Below, piece by piece: positions 1-11,445 of a DNA stretch of 64,000 bases. The position numbers were made by a program, and so were the translations under genes. The notes beneath the pieces are model-generated. The model did not search any database, had not been told where the DNA came from, and worked only from the letters and a program-made list of their open reading frames with translations. The stretch spans positions 105,476,893 to 105,540,892 of the forward strand of contig CM077594.1 of assembly GCA_039654915.1 (NCBI GenBank), in the 5' to 3' direction. The stretch's first letter is position 1. Every line of letters begins with the position of its first letter. Source of the DNA: Aquilaria yunnanensis. Lineage: Eukaryota; Streptophyta; Magnoliopsida; Malvales; Thymelaeaceae.

Positions 1-468
1 AAATAAAAAAATAAACTTATGTTCTACGATAAGTAGATGGATAAAAAAATTAGTAATAAAATTAAAACACAAAATATAATATAAAACATTAGTAATCATA
101 TCATACTTTTATATATTTTATTTTTCATTAAAAACAATACATAAATAGAAGAATACTAAGTAAAATAATAAAATAAAATAAAAATTATTAAATAAATAAA
201 TTATTAAATAATAACAGAAAAATTAAAAGAGGAAAGAAAGAAAATAAAATGTTCTTATTAAATTAAAAAAGAATAAAATAATAAAAATAAATAAAATAAT
301 AAAAATATAAATAAATAGAAAGAGAGTGAAAATGATATGATTATAACGAAGTGGTCTAAATACTCCTAGCACATCCTCATGTGGTTGTTTCACAATGAAC
401 AAAGTACTTAATCCATTATCCTTTCAATAAGTAAAATAAACAATTAAAATATAAAAAGTTAATACATG
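1..468. other. AT-rich intergenic sequence
   Basis: Very A/T-rich low-complexity DNA. Only short chance ORFs are present and nothing is recognisable. Confidence 0.7.
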
Positions 469-700
469 CTCCTCCGTCCCATAAATTTTGATAAATTTGA
501 CTTTTTGTTGTATTTTGACTCAATTTTATTCATATTATTGTTTGTTAAAAAAAATCAAAAAATATATATTTAGAAACTACATATCTTGAATTATCATTCA
601 TATACAAAGATTTTGTATTTATATATTAAAATGTTGAAAATAAAAAATTATAGAATAATTGTCAAAAACAAATGGAGCAAAACTTTTGAGACGGAGGGAG
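469..700. mobile_element. Stowaway-type MITE, copy 1
   Basis: About 232 bp with ends CTCCTCCGTCCCA and GACGGAGGGAG, the classic Stowaway (Tc1/mariner) terminal inverted repeat. The right flank is TA; the left TA appears mutated. It is about 90% alike to the copy at 9532-9765, including the interior around TTTGACTTTTTGTTGTATTT. Non-autonomous; the short ORFs inside are chance. Confidence 0.88.
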
Positions 701-702
701 TA

Positions 703-2247
703 CAAAAAAATGAAAAAAAAAAAAAGAAGATAAATGTAGGTCATTTTGCCGGCATATTATTTAATTTCTTTTTTACATTTTTTATTATTTCTCTTTTTCT
801 TTTCATTTACTAGTTTTTCAAATTTTAAAAGAACATTTTTATTTTTATTTCTCATTTATTTTTTATTTTTATGTTTTAATTTTATTAATATTTTTAAAAA
901 TCAATTTTTATTTAATAATTATATATTTTTTTTATTTTATATTTATTTATATTTTATCTTTCTATATCAGCTTACAACACACAGGAAGATTGAGGTAGCA
1001 CATAAACTTGGGGTCAATTCGTTTTGTTTTAACACTGCCCGATTAATGTGTTTTTGTTGGCTTGGATAGATGCGTTGTGAAGCTAAATAACATTTGCCCC
1101 AAAGTTTCGGAAAATAAAATACATTTGGCCCGTTAGCACCATCATCCCATCCATTGTCCAAATTCCCAAATTAAACCCTCCCAAACCAAACCCAGCCCCA
1201 CCAATCATCCAACCGACCTTAGAGCCACCACCACTGCCACCCTAAAGTATAGGGAACCACCACCCCATAGTGGCAAGGGGCCACCACCATAGCCATCACT
1301 ATCGTGTCCACCTTCACCATGACCATTGAGTTCTCCTTCATTACATTCATTCATACCCACCACCACTGCCTTTGCGATTAAACCCTCCACCGCCACTTTC
1401 ACTTGATATTGTGCCCTGTTCATAGTGATGTTCCTTCCCTCAACTTTAACCCAAAAATCAAAAGATTTAGATAAACCCTGAAGGGCTACTAGCTTGCTGG
1501 TGTCCTTGATCTCTCATCTCATTGATGATCCCTAATGGTCTGGTCCATATGAGGGTGAGGACAGGTGAGATATGTTCACCATTAAGTGCGCAGGGAGAGA
1601 GGGAAGAAGATGTGACAATGATTAGGGAAGAAGCTGCCATATGATATGGCTAAATTTTAGGGGTAAATAAGTCAGCTTCACTATAGTCCCCACATCCAAA
1701 GATCAAGATTTTGCAAAGAACATGTTAACTTGGAGGCGTTAACTCCGATCAAAACAAATAGGAAAAACCAATAATTTAAAGGGTCTATTAATTATAAAAG
1801 AAATATGACACAATTTGAATTTACTATAAAATAATTAAAGAAAATTTAAATTTAAATTTAAAAATGTGATATTTTACAATTACGTTAGAGTTAACAATTT
1901 TTGTAGGGATATGGACCAATATGTAGTAGATTTTAAAGGTGTGGGACCAACATATAACTAATGGGACGTTGTGGACCAATTTGTAATGTTAACTATAGTT
2001 TTATGACCGATGGCGCATTTTATTCCCCTTTTCAGTTTTTTATATTGATTTCGGTGCCTCTTGCGGGATGAAGATTTCAGAAACAATAGTCGTCATGAAA
2101 AGAAATAAAGACAGAAAAGTGGACCGTTAGATGGTGTTGATGACTGATGAGAGAACAACCAAATCGATAATCAGCCGATTACCAGCTCCAAATTCAGCAT
2201 CAGTTTCGTCTTCTTAAAATATTTCAGCAACAAGTAGCCGTCAAATA
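703..2247. other. Intergenic sequence, no gene recognised
   Basis: T-rich to about 960, then a C/A-rich stretch at about 1090-1420 with CCACCA-type runs, then AT-rich DNA. ORFs at 967-1161 and 1205-1423 on the minus strand are low-complexity and match nothing I recognise. Phrases such as 'ggaccaatttgtaatgttaac' near 1975 resemble decayed MULE-type termini. Confidence 0.5.
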
Positions 2248-2256
2248 TATATGGAA

Positions 2257-3029
2257 GGCTAAAACTTTTACATTTTGACCCCTGAACTTTAAATATCGTG
2301 CCTAAATGGGCCCGAGTAATCTCCATGGTAGCACTAGCCCCTCGGAGTCGAAGAAAGCTTTCAACCGCAAGTATTCTCTACTTTTGTACTCTTCTTCATA
2401 TTTGTCCCCAATTTACATTGAAGGACATCAAATTGGATTAATGGGATTAATCTCGTCTATGAAATTCAAGGGGACAATTTAAAGTCAATTCGTTTTAACT
2501 TAAGTTAGCTATTTTTACTTTTACATTTTTGTTTTGCTTAAAACCAATTTTATTTGAAAACTAATGTTATATAGATACAAATAATCTAGTTAAAAGTAAA
2601 ATTTCATGTAGTTGTTATGAATTTTTATTTTTTAATGCCTTAAACTAGAAAAGTTCTTAAAATTTACCAAGATTACAAAAATTGTATTTTTAGTGAATTA
2701 TTGCAGCTATATAATATTAATTTTTAATTCAAATTAGTTCCAAAAAAAAATATAAAAATAAAAATAAATAATTTTAAAGTCAATTGACTTAAGTAAAAGG
2801 AACTAGGTGTTAATTACATAGTAATAATTAAATTTTGAAACAATAAGGTTTTTATAAATTACTCAAATTCATACAAAACACGTCCATCAATGGCAACAAT
2901 TGTCATTTGTGTGAGTGGGCACTTAGAGGCTAATTGAGCACATAATTAAATGCTGGAGGGTATTTAAAGCTAACTTTAGTTTAGGGCCAAGTGTATTTTA
3001 TAATTTAGGGGTGAAATTAACATTTTGCC
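2257..3029. mobile_element. Degenerate MULE-like non-autonomous element
   Basis: Begins GGCTAAAACTTTTACATTTT and ends in the imperfect complement (CATTTTGCC). It is flanked by a 9-bp imperfect direct repeat, TATATGGAA at 2248-2256 and AATATGAAA at 3030-3038 (7 of 9 match), as expected for Mutator-like elements. No transposase is present. A separate MITE (about 2470-2802) sits inside it. Confidence 0.5.
2470..2802. mobile_element. AT-rich inverted-repeat MITE, copy A (nested)
   Basis: Imperfect inverted-repeat arms around AACTTAAGTTA (left) and GACTTAAGTAAA (right). The inner arms share CTAATGTTATATAGATACAA / ATTATATAGCTGCAATAATTC. The same arrangement occurs at about 3600-3965, so this is a repeated family. 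It lies inside the older MULE-like element at 2257-3029. Confidence 0.5.
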
Positions 3030-3038
3030 AATATGAAA

Positions 3039-3590
3039 CTAACATGCTTTTCTTTTATACCTTGAGTCCAGTTTAGTTGATTAAGCTGTATACTTCTTAA
3101 CACCGATATTAGGTTTTTGATCAGTCCCAAGAATTGTAATAGAATGTAATTTCTTAGTAGATTTCTTATAAGTGTATATAACATATAACCCGATTGGATC
3201 TAAGTCTACAAATATTACTTGATCAAAGGCCTATGAGTCTACTCTCTCTTTAATCCTTGTCCTAGATACTTCATATGTACAAAAAAGAATTCTTTTTTTT
3301 TGCGCCTTTATTTGTCTAAATATAACTTATGAGTTCAAATTTCTGGCTTCGCCCAAATGAGGAGTAAGGGGACTAATAGAGATATAGAGTTACCTCTTAA
3401 TGTATGCGCAATCTGGCCTTGGATTGCGTGCAATTGACATGTATCTATGCATACTTTCACACAATTTTGTGAAATGTACCGTGATAATAAGTATTAAAAA
3501 ATGAAAAAAATTATGTTAGCTAGTGTCTTCATGATTCGCTTACATAAGTTATTTTTATATAGGGCTCGTTACCGTTATCTCTTAGGCTTT
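3039..3590. other. Intergenic sequence
   Basis: No gene, RNA gene or clear transposon end seen. A short T-rich run lies at 3291-3301. Confidence 0.5.
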
Positions 3591-3599
3591 GGTTGATAT

Positions 3600-3965
3600 T
3601 GCAGTTATATTTTCAAGTTCTGATTTAGGTCAATTAATTTTTACTTAAGTTAGATTAATAAAAAAATGACATATTTTTTATTTTTACAATTTTTTTTGAA
3701 TTAATACTATTTAAAAGCTAATATTATATAGGTATAATAATTCATTGAAAAATATTATTTTATAATCTAATTAAATTCTTATGAATTTTTTACTTGCTCA
3801 ACCTGAAAAAAATTAATAAAAAAATAAAATTAAATTAAAAATTTTTATTCAATGAATTATTATACCTGCGTAATATTAGCTTTTCAAATGAAATTGTTTC
3901 CAAAAAACCCATCAAAATATTTTTGAATTGATTTAACTTAAGTTAAAACCTTTTTACACAGTTCA
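3600..3965. mobile_element. AT-rich inverted-repeat MITE, copy B
   Basis: Left arm has TTACTTAAGTTAG and GCTAATATTATATAGGTA; right arm has the complement, ATTATACCTGCGTAATATTAGC then TTAACTTAAGTTAAA. The arms can form a hairpin of roughly 130 bp per arm. Same family as 2470-2802. Exact ends and target duplication are not resolved. Confidence 0.55.
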
Positions 3966-4329
3966 GAAAAAAATTTTGAAATCTAAATTTAACTTATATG
4001 GTAGCTATCACAATTTCAGTCTCTATGATATATTTTTTAAAATTATTTGATATTTAAAGAATACAATTTTTCATTTTAAAAAAAATGATAAATTAGTAAT
4101 TTTAGTGTCCAATAATTGTAAAAAGTTTCCAAAAAGACTAAAATTACTGGAAAATGAAGATTATATGATTTAAATTACGATTTCAAAATATTTTCTAAGA
4201 CGAAATCCATAAAGTGTAAGTTTAGCCTACACAAAGAGTACAAAAATGGTAAGGTTTCACTGAAAGGCCATGAACTCCCTCAAAATGATATTTAGTTTCA
4301 ATTAGTCATAAAAAGGAACTTTGAACAAG

Positions 4330-4862
4330 ATGTCAAAGACCAAAGTAAAGCAAGCTGGACAAAATGAAGAAGTGACATTGAAGTTAGACTTGATAGAAAT
4401 GTGTCTCTCAAGTTGAAGGAATATATTATATGACACCCATCAGATCAGTCATGGCTTACGGTGCCGAATGTTTGATGGTAAAAAAGTAAATACAAACAAA
4501 TTAAATGGTACACAGATGAAGATGTTGCATGCGGTGGATGGGTGGACATGCGCTAAGGGATTAGAATTAATGATGAAAATATTATAAGTATGGTAAATGT
4601 AGCCCAAAGAATAAAATCAGAGAAGGTCGTTTTAGATAGTTTGGTCACATCCGAAGAAGACAAATAAATGCACAAATGAGTAAGAGTGATAGGATACATG
4701 TAGAGGGGGTAAGAAAGCTAAAGAATACTTAAACTTACTTGAGTTATTTAGTAAAAAAATCTTATATTGCGAGGATTATATGAGAAGCTTGCTACCTATC
4801 GAGTTGGTTGGAGACAAAAAAATTGCACGTATATATAGTCTACCCTGAGTAATTGAGATTAA
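4330..4862 (+). pseudogene. Decayed non-LTR retrotransposon, RT C-terminal region
   Basis: Scattered frames on the plus strand keep the signature of the C-terminal part of a plant LINE-like reverse transcriptase: IRSVMAYGAECLMVKK, MLHAVDGWTCAK (usually MLRWMCGHTR), then FGHIRRRQINAQMS (usually RWFGHIQRRP..AP). Many stops and frameshifts make it non-functional. No upstream RT core is visible, so it is a 5'-truncated, old copy. Identification is by motif memory, not alignment. Confidence 0.6.
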
Positions 4863-5833
4863 GACTTAGTTGATTAATTGATTAATTTTATGTTGTTAGC
4901 TATTAAAATTATATATACACACACACACACAACATATATAACTGTTCATCCAGTTGTAATTAGACGGTTATAGAAACACAGATATTGTTCACTAAAACTA
5001 ATATGTTTTCCCACTGCCATTTATATGTTATTATACAACTCTGCATATAGTAGCAACAAAATTATTTGATTATATTATTATAGATAGATGCTCATACTTG
5101 CAAATATAATTCTTCATATAATGAGATGTTAAATAATTTTTTAATCACATCATGAACAGACATATAATTTAATACTTCAAATATTCTAAGACTCACCAGA
5201 ACTGTTGAATTTTTTTTTTTACAGATTTGGAAATTAAAATTCATGTTATTATCAGTGGCGTATCTACGTGTATGATAGGATCTCTTTTTTCTAGAAAAAT
5301 AGTGCTAATAAGGGATACATAATTTAATGATTGACTCCTTTAATTTTTTATTGGATTCTCATAATTTCCATATTATCTATTAAAATAAAATAATGTGTTT
5401 CATTTACCTTAATAAAAATAAGAAAACTAAGTCACTCTAATTTCTTCACCAATAATTAAATGGCATAAATCTTATACTGGCCCTTGGCCTTTCATATATT
5501 TTCACACCTTGGTTTCAAACTTTTTTTGTCACCCTCTATTGTCTTTCAAATCTAACATATGATAAAATAAGGAGTTATTTGCACATAAGATAAAATTAGT
5601 GAGTCAAGCAAGAAGCAATGTATAAGCTTATGGGTTAAAAGAAACTTTTGTCTTTTATATTCTATTCAACATGGACATTTCATTAATCTTCTCTATATTC
5701 CATTGAAGCAAGTCCATTGAAGGCAGAAAAATAAATACTAAATCAAAATATTTTCATATTTTCATAAAAAATATTTTTCAATCACTATATTATATGTAAA
5801 TTTATACTCTCAATGTTAGCAGTTTTAATATTA
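4863..5833. other. AT-rich intergenic sequence
   Basis: Contains an (AC)n run at about 4916-4931 and, at 5255-5272, CAGTGGCGTATCTACGTG, which resembles the left end of a CAGTGGCG-type hAT MITE but has no matching right end nearby. No gene seen. Confidence 0.5.
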
Positions 5834-5871
5834 TGTGTGTGTGTGTGTGTACACACACACACACACACACA
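5834..5871. repeat. Self-complementary (TG)n(AC)n microsatellite
   Basis: A 17-nt TG run (5834-5850) runs directly into a 21-nt AC run (5851-5871), making a perfect 34-bp palindrome centred at 5850/5851 that could extrude as a hairpin or adopt Z-DNA. Confidence 0.95.
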
Positions 5872-5959
5872 GACCCTTGTAAAAATCTTAAATCGGCTAT
5901 TGGTTATTACCAAATGAAAGAGTAATAATAATACTAGCCGGAGGTCATTTACATATTTA

Positions 5960-6787
5960 GGTTGAAATGCACATTTGGTTCTTCAACTTAGCTAACTCGA
6001 GCGAGTTAGTCCTTTTTGTTTGACTTAGTGCAACTTGGTAATCTAACTTTCCAAATTAAGCATATTAGTCCCTTAAATTTGCTAAAGTAAATGAATTAGT
6101 CCAATGTGGGATGGAAAGCATCCACATGTAAAGTTTGTTACTTAAATGCTGTGTATGAGATACTTAGGTTGATTAAAAGTGGGGCCTGGTCAAGTTAGGG
6201 GAAGATGGGCCGATGACAAGGTGAAGATAGGCGATGAATGTGGGAAAGGAATTGCATTAGAAGCAAAAATTGCAGATCCAAATTTCTGCCATGAAATCAA
6301 TGCACTTGAAGGCGTTAAGGGCCAATAATAGGCACATGGGGAAGCATAGAGATGTCCAAGCGGTGGCAAATTGGCAAGATTGAGAAGGGTGAGTGGGATC
6401 ACACACTTGCTTGCTTCCATTTTCATGCAGAAGGCCACAAGTTCCATATCATACGAACTTCATTAATCCCTTTGGGATCCATGGTCACCATCTCCAACAT
6501 GATTACCAGCTTTCGATTGTCGATCCTTTTCTTTTTTCTATGGTCTCTTTGTCGACTTCTTTTGTCTCGAAATGGTCCCCTCTGTTTCTCACAAAACCCA
6601 ACTCAGCACAGCCCACACAAGCCCCATGCCACATCAGCAACAACAACATATCTAACCCAGTCTAGCATTCCATTTAATTTGGACTAACTAGTTAATTTTT
6701 GCAAAGTTGAGGAACTAACTCTCATTGAGTCAAAGATAAAGGACTAACGAGTTGGCAAAGTTAAGGGATCAAATTTGCATTTTAGTC
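5960..6787. mobile_element. MULE-like non-autonomous element
   Basis: Starts GGTTGAAATGCACATTTGG and ends in the imperfect complement (GCATTTTAGTC). Both terminal regions carry the MULE-type phrase 'taactcg..gagttagtcc / ggactaacgagtt'. Flanked by ACATATTTA (5951-5959) and AAATATTTA (6788-6796), an 8-of-9 target duplication. The non-repeat interior (about 6180-6670) is less AT-rich and has a minus-strand open frame at 6190-6447 (85 aa) and plus-strand frames from 6352. None matches a family I know, but the base composition would fit a captured host fragment. Confidence 0.65.
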
Positions 6788-6796
6788 AAATATTTA

Positions 6797-7640
6797 TCAT
6801 TTAAAACATGGCTAATTAATTTTGATTATGAACTAACCACATTGATTAGTTTAATGGAAGCACCAATCGGATGGCCAGGTGCCACGCCCAAACCCTACAA
6901 AGTGGAAATCCATTGGATAAGACCTCGGCCCTGCTTTTTAAAGTGTTTCTTTTTCCCCAATGCAAACAATTGTTTCTTTATTATTTCAAAGCCTATTGTG
7001 TTGGCTGTCCACTGATTAGTGGGTGTGTGGATTTTCTTTTTTCAGCTTCTTTTTTCCCCTCCCCCCCTTTCTCTGAGTTTTTAAATCCAGGCGCTGTCAC
7101 AATCGCATAAGTTTAGCACTTGTGTTAGACGGGTGTCTGCATTTAATTAAGGCGCTGATCTCCTTGAGGAAAAAAGGCGAAGCATGGGATTAGATCGAGG
7201 ATTAAGGCCTAATCAACTTTCAGCCCACAGATATGGAAGAGCGTGGAAGAGCGTGCTTCATTTAGAATGTTAAAATTATTTTTAAAAATATGTTAATTTT
7301 AAAAACAGTTTATAAAAATCTCTCACTAAAGTCAGGATGTTTGAATATGATTGGATTAACAAAAAAAAAATATGTCACTCTTAATCTTTTAGAAACTAGT
7401 ACTATGATATGCAATATTTTATGTACTTGAGACAATTGAAAATATTGATATTGTAAATCATCACTATATATAATATGACACGTATTAGTAAAAGCAAACT
7501 CAGAAAACAGACACTAGAGAAGTCCTAAACATTTGTGTCGCTTAAAAAATGTTTGATAAAAGTTGCCATGAGTTCTCATTAATTTTTATATGTTTATATA
7601 TGGTAGAAAGGAAGCACAACTACAACTAACGATTAAAAAA
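6797..7640. other. Intergenic sequence
   Basis: No gene recognised. Short ORFs at 6752-7015 and 6871-7110 have no conserved features. AT-rich from 7260 onward, ending in a poly(A) run at 7634-7649. Confidence 0.5.
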
Positions 7641-7881
7641 AAAAAAAAAGGCCTAAAGCCCCATTTTCCTCTTGAATCTTATCAATTCAGACCTTTTTCC
7701 CCCTCTTGAACTTCGACTTAGGCAGCCCCGCTCTCAAATTTTGCATATTGGAACCTTTTACCTCATTGCCTCAGTTAATGAATCATGTGCTGTCAAGTGT
7801 GTTTCTTCTGTCATAGAAATGTTTGTTCAACTTGTATGAGGACCGAAACAAACATAAAACGATAGATGAAGGACTAAGTAA

Positions 7882-8205
7882 ACCATTTTCTCACTAAAGC
7901 CAATTCTGTCGTTACTCACGTCGAACATCGCGATCGGCTCAATAAAAATCCTCCTTGACCACTGCACAGCCTGCAAAACAGGAGCTTTCACCTCCAACAC
8001 AGTTAAAAAAAGTCTAGTAGCTCCAGTCACAACCAACCAAGCCGCTGGAATTGTAACAACAATTGAATTTGCTGATTCTAGCAATGGAATTGTTTCTGAT
8101 GAAGAAGCCTTGAAATCCCTCTCCCGCTGCATCGTCTTCCTCTACTTTCATCTAACTGGTATTGGATTGGAATGGGCAAGAGAGACAGAAGAAACCAAGG
8201 ACTAG
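7882..8205 (+). pseudogene. Open frame inside the MULE, possible captured coding fragment
   Basis: A 107-codon open frame without an ATG at its start runs from just inside the left terminal repeat to TAG at 8203-8205. It reads ...NIAIGSIKILLDHCTACKTG... and ...VTTIEFADSSNGIVSDEEAL.... Composition looks protein-like and codon use is less AT-biased than the surroundings, but I recognise no family. Splice-like 'tcgttgcag' sites follow at about 8207-8216 and 8269-8278. It may be an exon picked up by the element or a chance ORF. Confidence 0.3.
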
Positions 8206-9531
8206 TAGTCGTTGCAGACTCGTAATGACTTTGTTTGATATCATTAAGAGGTCTCAGTTCTGCTTCTGTCGTTGCAGATGGGTTATGATGCTTTCACAGC
8301 TGCACAATTCTAGAAATTTATGTTGGAATTTAAAATTTAGTAATCATAGCCATACGTAAAAAATATTGGTTGCAGCAATCTCCATTAGTTTCTTTGGATT
8401 TTAACAATCTTTTCAGTTCTTTCGCTGCTTAACATTTTATCTTATTTTGTGCAGCCGTTTTGTTTTAAATGTGCCAAAAGAGGACCAACAATCATTTGAA
8501 AAAAATTATTTTTCTTGTGGAGTTGCGCACTGGTCCTACGAAGACAATTCAGTGGAGAAAAATCCATCAATGAAATCAATGAACCTAAAGGAGTTCACCT
8601 TCCTATTTTCTTTTTAGCATAAATATGTTTGGTGCATCTCTATTCATCCAAAAAGGAAATGGTACTCAAATTTTTGTATCTATAGTCAATGGCTCCAAAA
8701 TATACTGCTCACTTAGGCCCTATTTTGTTCCAGAGAATTCTCTAATTTTTTTAGAATTTTCTATTTTTTTAAAAAAAAATTTTAAAAATTAAAAAATAAA
8801 AAGAAAATATGTTTAGGTAATAATATTTTTTTCAGTTTCCTTGGAAAATAATTTTTCATTACATGAAGATTTGGAAAACAATGGTTTTGTTGTTTTTCTA
8901 ATTTTCCAAACCATCCTCCATGTTGCTCTCTTTCGAACTCTTTGCCCGGCCAACTTCTTGACTTCTACACGATTGATCTCTCTCACTCGACCAACCTCCC
9001 CCATGTCGCCACCATCGAACAACATCTCCCTTGTCGTCGCCGCAGCCGCCCAACTAGTGGCGTAGAACTCATTCACTGCTCAATCAGCCTCTTTCTCTCT
9101 CGGCCTCTTTGAAATGACGGATCCTTAAAGCCCCTCCTCTCTCATTTGATTAAGGCAACTACGCTGGCCTCAGGGCATGAATTGATCCATCGGAAGCAAC
9201 AGTAGTGGCATCGGAGTTGTTTGATAGGGGAATCAGCGGAAACTGTCACGTGTTTGGGAATGGAAGAGATGGTGGCATAGATGCAGAGAACAGAAAATAT
9301 GGGAACCTAAGCGACAGAGAGCAAAAAGATTGGGGCAGGCTTTGGATTTTTTTGTTTTCACCTTTGAAGCTGATAGACTCGGGGAAAATATGCAATTATA
9401 GTTCATAAACTTTCTTTCAAATTTCAATTAAGGTACTAAACTTTTTTTCAATACAATATATACATATAATCATTTTTAATTGTTTTAAAACAACTAAACA
9501 TGTTTTCTAAAAAACACTTTGAAAAATTATA
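8206..9531. other. Interior of the composite element, no clear gene
   Basis: AT-rich with one C/T-rich stretch (about 8930-9130). At 8718, GGCCCTATTTTGTTCC and, far to the right at about 9820, CTAAACACACTCTTAG look like loose termini of another old MITE. ORFs at 8841-9065 and 9205-9408 have no recognisable features. Confidence 0.4.
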
Positions 9532-9765
9532 CTCCCTCCGTCCCATAAATTTTGATACATTTGACTTTTTATTGTATTTTGACTCAATTTTATTTATATT
9601 ATTGTTTGTTAGAAAAAATAAAAAATATATATATTTAGAAACTACATATCTTGAATTGTTATTCATATATAAAGATTTTTTATTTATATATTAGAATGTT
9701 GAAAATAAAAAATTATAGATTAATTACCAAAAACAAATGAAGCAAAATTTTTGGGATGGAGGGAG
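9532..9765. mobile_element. Stowaway-type MITE, copy 2
   Basis: 234 bp with near-perfect ends CTCCCTCCGTCCCA and TGGGATGGAGGGAG, flanked on both sides by TA (9530-9531 and 9766-9767), the canonical Stowaway duplication. Same family as 469-700 and better preserved. Nested in the composite MULE. Confidence 0.95.
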
Positions 9766-10130
9766 TACATAGAAAATGAAAATAGATATCAAAAAATGAA
9801 AATAAAAATTATTTTCAACATCTAAACACACTCTTAGTTTTCCAACTTTATATCGCATCATCAGATACTGTCTGGCATAGTTTTCCAACTAAATCCATAC
9901 TACATATTGCAACGACAAAGTTGTTAGCATAGTGCACATGATTTTGGGAGTGAAAGGGGAACCTTTATTAGAAACAGGGATTTGGAACACTCTTAAACTT
10001 TGAGAAAATGATTATCGTGTCATTCTTTTTTGTGGAAAAAAAAAAGAGAGTATTAGTTTGTTGCTAATTGCCTGCTACTTCGTTTTCCGAACAGCCAATT
10101 GGATTATAAGACCATAAAGTAATTTGTTCT

Positions 10131-10319
10131 TTGGTATTTGCAGATGCAGATTTGAGTGATGCGATGGAAAAGGCAGAAATACGAACTCTTCACCGGAACG
10201 ATCAATGTCCCCACCCTGGAGCCCCGTTTACGCGCTCTACAAACAAATTCCACATCTTCTCTGCTAAAATTACCAATATTGGACATAGCAAAGCCTTATT
10301 TATGTTCAAAACAGCATAA
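10131..10319 (+). pseudogene. Open frame after a splice-acceptor-like site, inside the MULE
   Basis: Following GGTATTTGCAG (about 10132-10142) a frame reads DADLSDAMEKAEIRTLHR... and stays open to TAA at 10317-10319, abutting the right terminal repeat. The acceptor-like context plus open frame suggests a captured exon. No family recognised; could be chance. Confidence 0.25.
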
Positions 10320-10422
10320 TTGGCTTTGAGTGGGGAAATGATTTTCTTAGTCCTTCATTTATCCTTTTATGTTATTTTCTGGCCCTCGTATAAGTTGAAC
10401 GAATATTTCCATGACAGAAGAC

Positions 10423-11288
10423 TGGGGGTGTAAATGGGCCGGGCTGAGTCCGATCCCTTAAGGCTCGAGCTCGGCCCCTTAGCTTAACGGTACTACTCGA
10501 GCTCGAGCCCGAATTTTCAGGCTCGAGCTCGGCCCTTAGGCTCGTTAGACCCGTCAAATTGAGCCAGCCCATCTACTCTCTCCAGCTATCAAATTGGCAC
10601 AATTCGCATCAGCCATCAAGGACAAACAATAACACGCTAGAAATTCTTTTAAATAATAATAATGATAAAATATTGATTTGATCGTACAACGCCTCAACCT
10701 CAACCTTAGATTCGGTAACTAGAAAATGGAAACATTGATTTGATCGCCAAATCAAGAGCATAAACAACGGCATCGGCCCAAGGAAAGGAACGAAAAGACA
10801 AGATCACATACATTGGCTCACAAGGGGTGTCGGACTGGCTGGGGAGAGAAATCGCGCGGCTAACTGGCTAGGGAAAGACGAGAGAGGCAGCGCCAGGCCA
10901 GACTGGGGAGATTTGGGAGAGACGAGGGAGACTGGGGAGAGACGTGAGAGGCAGCGCCAGGCGGCCAGACTGGGGAGACTAGGGAGAGACGAGAGAGGCA
11001 GCGCCAGACGAGACTGGGGAGGGGACTTGGGTTTGGGCAATTGGGCTGGGTAGCATTTAGGAGTTTTTTGGGTTTTAAGAATCAGGCAGGCCCAATTTAA
11101 TAATATTATATGATGCAGGCCTCTTAGGCTCGTTTTCTTTTAGGGCCAGGTAGCATCAGGTTCGAGCTCGGCCCTATAATTTTTCGAGCTCAAAATGAGG
11201 CTCGAGCTCGATAAACCCGGCTTGATAAGGCTCCGTTCGGGTTCGAGCTCGAGCTACCCTTTAAAGGCCCGGCTCAATTATACCCCTA
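10423..11288. mobile_element. hAT non-autonomous element with exact 8-bp TSD
   Basis: Ends TGGGGGTGTAAATGGGCC and (complement) TAGGGGTATAATTGAGCC, flanked by identical CAGAAGAC at 10415-10422 and 11289-11296. Subterminal GGCTCGAGCTCGGCC-type repeats point both ways. The centre (about 10850-11010) is G-rich with imperfect repeats of GACTGGGGAGA and GAGAGGCAGCGCCAG. The ORFs at 10372-10572 and 10804-11040 are by-products of these repeats. It interrupts the right terminal repeat of the element at 7650-11445. Confidence 0.92.
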
Positions 11289-11445
11289 CAGAAGACACAC
11301 ACATGATGACACGTGATTCATTATACTATAGTGAGAGGGTAAAAGGTCCAATATATAAAGTCTGAGGGGTGAGTTAACTTGAGTTGAGATATAAAGAATA
11401 AAAAGTCTGAGTTGATAAAATTTAAGGGTAAAATGAGCTTTGGCC

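Larger units (their letters stand above)
7650..11445. mobile_element. Large composite MULE-like element with nested insertions
   Basis: The left terminal repeat (about 7650-7905, GGCCTAAAGCCCC...) matches the inverted right repeat, which is split by an hAT insertion into about 10320-10422 and 11297-11445 (ends ...GAGCTTTGGCC). Matched segments include 'cttctgtcataGaaat' against its complement and 'gatgaaggactaag'. Flanks are A-rich and compatible with a 9-bp duplication (AAAAAAAAA / TAAAAAAAA). It contains the Stowaway copy 2, the hAT element and two open frames without transposase features. No mudrA-type ORF was recognised, so it is non-autonomous. Confidence 0.65.

Noticed and set aside
1205..1423. 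Gly-rich 72-aa protein
   Set aside because: Low-complexity translation of CCACCA-type repeats, no support.
5255..5272. hAT MITE beginning CAGTGGCG
   Set aside because: A left-end match only; no right terminus or 8-bp duplication found nearby.
10804..11040. 78-aa minus-strand ORF as a gene
   Set aside because: By-product of GACTGGGGAGA repeats inside an hAT element.
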